Shown here one piece after another: positions 5,161 to 7,189 of a DNA stretch of 7,189 bases. The notes under the pieces are model-generated. The model was not told where the DNA came from. It ran no database searches and was given only the letters and a program-made list of their open reading frames with translations. Source of the stretch: an uncultured Eubacterium sp. (GTDB taxonomy: Bacteria > Bacillota > Clostridia > Lachnospirales > Lachnospiraceae); the NCBI GenBank assembly GCA_934358495.1, contig CAKRKO010000107.1, forward strand, positions 1-7,189, written 5' to 3'. Both the position numbers and the translations under genes were made by a program. Every line of letters starts with the position of its first letter. Position 1 is the stretch's first letter.

Positions 5161-6730
5161 TTCGATAACTGGAGAGTGTCTTTCCGGTATGTTTCTTGAA
5201 AATCTGTGAAAAATATGCATAGTCGTTATAACCGACAGCACTGGATACTTCATACATTTTCATATCCGTACCGGTCAGATACTCTTTTGCTTTCTCAATT
5301 CTTAGATTTGTCACATAGTTGATAAAGGTCACACCTAATTCTTTTTTAAAAATATCACACAGATAATTTTTGCTGATATTGATATTTTCTGCCACATCCA
5401 GCAACGAAATATTCTCATGGAAATGTTCATTGATATAATCCAAAGCTGCACGGATCATCTTGGACGGTGCTGCCACCTCCTGGGCCGCGATCTGTTCTGC
5501 CACAGTCAGAAGCTTCTGTTCCACCAGATTTTTCTGAATCTCCATGGACGGATATTCCAGCTTCAGCACACGCAAATCCAGTTCCCGCTGTGAAACAATG
5601 TGTTGATCCAGCTTAAATTTAAACTGCAGCTGATAAACACGCAGTAAAATCAGAAATGTGACACTGCAGCTGTAATCCAGTAACAGAATCGGTATCTTAT
5701 CCTGTGGCAATTCAAAAATCTTATGCAAAACCACTGATAATCCGTCCATCTCTCCAGTGGTGATCATATGAAACAGTGTCTCAATTTCCTCATACGGCAT
5801 ATGGATATTAATCTCATCTGTCTTGATCGGGTTTGCCTCAGAATGTTCATCAATATTTGCTTTCTGCATAAAGATCCGTCGAATGCAATCATTTCTTGCC
5901 TGAAACAATTCCCGGATTCCATGATGCATATGGCTGATACCGCACACCAGCTGTATTCCCTGCCGGCGTTTCTCCTCAGCAAGTCGTCTGGCTTCCTGAC
6001 GGATCATCTCATATTCTGTCGATTCAATATGATACACATAAAAATATAAACTCTCATCCGACAGAAAATCTTCCACCAAACCGAAATCAGAAAATTTTTC
6101 TTCACTATCCTGAATCAATTTACCAATCTCCGACATGTAATCTCCCTGCAGACAAACCTGATCAAAATCTACCTTGATCAGCATAAAATCCGTATCAAAC
6201 ACATCCATTGTGTGATGTTTCTGCAGCGTATGATACAGTTTTTCATCAAACATATTGTCTTCTACCAGAGATAAGAAAAAGCGATTTTTCAATTCTGTGT
6301 AGCTATTCTGCAAAAGTAATGCCATATCATCTGCCTGCTGCTTCTGAGATTTCTTTTCCTCCAGTTTTGCATGCATTGCATCCAGCATCTGCTGAAAATC
6401 ATCTTTTTTGATCGGCTTCAACAGATAATCACTGACACCGATTTTTACTGCACTCTGGGCAAAAGCAAAATCTCCGTATCCGGACAAAATAACGATCTCA
6501 CTTTCCGGTAGCAGTTTCTTTGCTTTTGTGGCAAAGTCCAGCCCATTCATCTGCGGCATTTTGATATCCGTGATCATCAGATCCGGCTGCAATTCCGGCA
6601 ATACATCCAGCGCTTTTTGTGGATTCTGAAACACTCCTACCACCTGAAAACCGGATTTTTCCAGATCAAAGACTTTCTGAATTCCCCTTGTTACAATTTC
6701 TTCATCATCAAGTAATAATAATCGATACAT
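5150..6730 (-). CDS. YesN-type response regulator with AraC DNA-binding domain
   Basis: A 526-residue regulator. The receiver domain (about 1-120) has the acidic pair Asp8/Asp9, the phosphoacceptor Asp55 in MITDIKMP (52-59), Ser83 and Lys105 in LLKPIKKDD (103-111). A helical, Gln/Lys-rich linker (110-150) leads to a middle region (about 180-290) with GISHMHHGIRELFQARNDC (264-282), typical of the degenerate GGDEF-like segment of YesN proteins. The C-terminal AraC domain has two helix-turn-helix units: SLLDVAENINISKNYLCDIF (442-461) and YEVSSAVGYNDYAYFSQIF (493-511). It should be a transcription activator phosphorylated by the kinase encoded at 3154-5010. Start: ATG at 6730 with AGGGGA (6740-6735), 4 bases upstream. 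Likely targets are the adjacent transporter and binding protein genes, an inference from position. Confidence 0.95.
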   Translation of the reverse strand: MYRLLLLDDEEIVTRGIQKVFDLEKSGFQVVGVFQNPQKALDVLPELQPDLMITDIKMPQMNGLDFATKAKKLLPESEIVILSGYGDFAFAQSAVKIGVSDYLLKPIKKDDFQQMLDAMHAKLEEKKSQKQQADDMALLLQNSYTELKNRFFLSLVEDNMFDEKLYHTLQKHHTMDVFDTDFMLIKVDFDQVCLQGDYMSEIGKLIQDSEEKFSDFGLVEDFLSDESLYFYVYHIESTEYEMIRQEARRLAEEKRRQGIQLVCGISHMHHGIRELFQARNDCIRRIFMQKANIDEHSEANPIKTDEINIHMPYEEIETLFHMITTGEMDGLSVVLHKIFELPQDKIPILLLDYSCSVTFLILLRVYQLQFKFKLDQHIVSQRELDLRVLKLEYPSMEIQKNLVEQKLLTVAEQIAAQEVAAPSKMIRAALDYINEHFHENISLLDVAENINISKNYLCDIFKKELGVTFINYVTNLRIEKAKEYLTGTDMKMYEVSSAVGYNDYAYFSQIFKKHTGKTLSSYRKKN

Positions 6731-6756
6731 AGCTTCCCCTGTATTCTCTCAAGAAA

Positions 6757-6770
6757 GTGTGCTAGCACAC
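6757..6770. promoter_or_regulatory. 14-bp perfect palindrome upstream of the regulator gene (operator candidate)
   Basis: GTGTGCTAGCACAC is fully self-complementary with no spacer and lies 26-39 bases before the ATG at 6730. With no loop it is better suited to bind a dimeric repressor than to act as an RNA hairpin. AraC-type regulators usually bind direct repeats, so another regulator may act here. The central CTAG differs from the central CG of typical LacI-family operators. Confidence 0.45.
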
Positions 6771-6804
6771 ATCAAATGAAAAAATATGTAACAACTCAGA
6801 CACA

Positions 6805-6868
6805 AAGGCGATTTTCCACAACATGTTCATTTGCAAATGCAAATTACATATTAAAAGAAAATCACCCT
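6805..6868 (-). repeat. Long-spaced dyad with a 12-bp palindrome upstream of the regulator gene
   Basis: On the minus strand, AGGGTGATTTTC (6868-6857) can pair with GAAAATCGCCTT (6816-6805), 12 bp with two wobble pairs, around a 40-base loop. Inside the loop CATTTGCAAATG (6828-6839) is a perfect 12-bp palindrome, followed by a second GCAAAT (6839-6844 region reads TGCAAAT). The region separates the membrane protein gene (stop at 6881) from the regulator gene. No T-run follows, so it is not a clear terminator, and no convincing sigma-A promoter is seen here. Confidence 0.3.
6812..6821 (-). repeat. Motif TTGTGGAAAA, variant of the livJ upstream repeat
   Basis: The minus strand reads TTGTGGAAAA, 9 of 10 bases identical to both copies upstream of livJ (1590-1599, 1684-1693) and in the same orientation relative to the downstream gene. 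It lies about 82 bases before the regulator start codon. It overlaps one arm of the dyad at 6805-6868. Confidence 0.3.
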
Positions 6869-6880
6869 GTTTCCGAATCA

Positions 6881-7189
6881 TTACATATATTTTTTCTTTG
6901 CCTTACTTAATTGTGTCAGAAACCATACGATTCCTATCACAAACACTGCCATTCCAATGGCTTTTGCAATCTGTATTTTCAGAAATGCCTCCACCGCCAG
7001 TTCGTATAACCCATAACCGGCGCAGATAAATCCGAAAATCATTGTCTTCGGTGCCATCAGTTCACAAAATTCTTTCGGCTGACGGATACGCACCAGGTCC
7101 TGCTGTGACACCAGCCACTGCGGCACCTGATGATCCTGTCGCATTTTCCGTGCAGTCGTAATGGAATAAATGCCATATACGATCAGAAT
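6881..7189 (-). CDS. Small membrane protein of unknown function (partial, N-terminus outside)
   Basis: The minus-strand frame stays open to the right edge, giving at least 102 residues with the stop at 6883-6881. An internal ATG at 7144 is probably not the start: the residues before it (ILIVYGIYSITTARK) look like the end of a membrane helix and no good ribosome binding site precedes that ATG. Two more hydrophobic stretches follow a polar loop: TMIFGFICAGYGLYELAVEA and AIGMAVFVIGIVWFLTQL. The C-terminus is basic (KAKKKYM). This suggests a protein with about three membrane helices and a basic cytoplasmic tail. I do not recognise the family. It lies 150 bp upstream of the regulator gene on the same strand with no clear terminator between, so co-transcription is possible but unsupported. 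Confidence 0.7.
   Translation of the reverse strand: MLIVYGIYSITTARKMRQDHQVPQWLVSQQDLVRIRQPKEFCELMAPKTMIFGFICAGYGLYELAVEAFLKIQIAKAIGMAVFVIGIVWFLTQLSKAKKKYM

Noticed and set aside
138..6753. Shared 10-mer CTTGAGAGAA (plus 138-147) and its complement (6744-6753)
   Set aside because: Dozens of chance 10-mer matches are expected across a 7-kb window on both strands, and here the positions relative to the genes are not comparable.
7142..7144. ATG at 7144 as the start of the right-edge membrane protein
   Set aside because: The frame stays open upstream with hydrophobic, protein-like residues to the window edge, and the ATG lacks a well-placed ribosome binding site.
1..7189. CRISPR arrays, tRNA or rRNA genes, transposases, insertion sequence ends
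   Set aside because: No regularly spaced repeats, tRNA-like cloverleaf or transposase-like frame was seen.

Overview
The window looks like a Firmicutes chromosome segment, most likely from an anaerobic gut Clostridia of the Lachnospiraceae type. This is inferred from moderate-to-low GC, strong GGAGG ribosome binding sites, lipoprotein-anchored solute-binding proteins and a YesM/YesN-type two-component pair. I could not run a database search, so the taxonomy is an inference.

Layout from left to right. (1) Positions 1-110, minus strand: the first 36 codons of a Liv-type ABC transporter ATPase, cut by the window edge. (2) 111-246: an intergenic region with two hairpins, a strong Shine-Dalgarno sequence that serves no obvious gene, and a possible 13-residue leader peptide rich in Leu/Ile/Val. 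(3) 247-1527, minus: a LivJ-type lipoprotein substrate-binding protein. (4) 1528-1715: a strong terminator for the next gene, a candidate livJ promoter and a repeated 10-bp motif. (5) 1716-3032, minus: a family 1 (sugar/oligosaccharide type) lipoprotein solute-binding protein with no permease genes beside it. (6) 3033-3153: a divergent control region with a perfect 9-bp inverted repeat that reads as a sigma-A-like promoter on both strands. (7) 3154-5010, plus: a YesM-type membrane sensor histidine kinase. (8) 5011-5149: three consecutive RNA hairpins, the last an intrinsic terminator. (9) 5150-6730, minus: a YesN-type response regulator with an AraC output domain. (10) 6731-6880: a regulatory region with a 14-bp perfect palindrome, a 12-bp palindrome and a variant of the livJ motif. 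(11) 6881 to the right edge, minus: the C-terminal part of a small unrecognised membrane protein.

The most coherent reading is a three-component sensing module: an orphan extracellular binding protein, a membrane kinase and an AraC-type regulator, placed next to a Liv-type uptake operon it may control. It is unusual because kinase and regulator are convergent rather than in one operon, and the binding protein is divergent from the kinase through one symmetric promoter region. The motif TTGTGSAAAA, found twice upstream of livJ and once upstream of the regulator gene, is a candidate regulator site. The signal, the transported substrate and all regulatory links are inferences.
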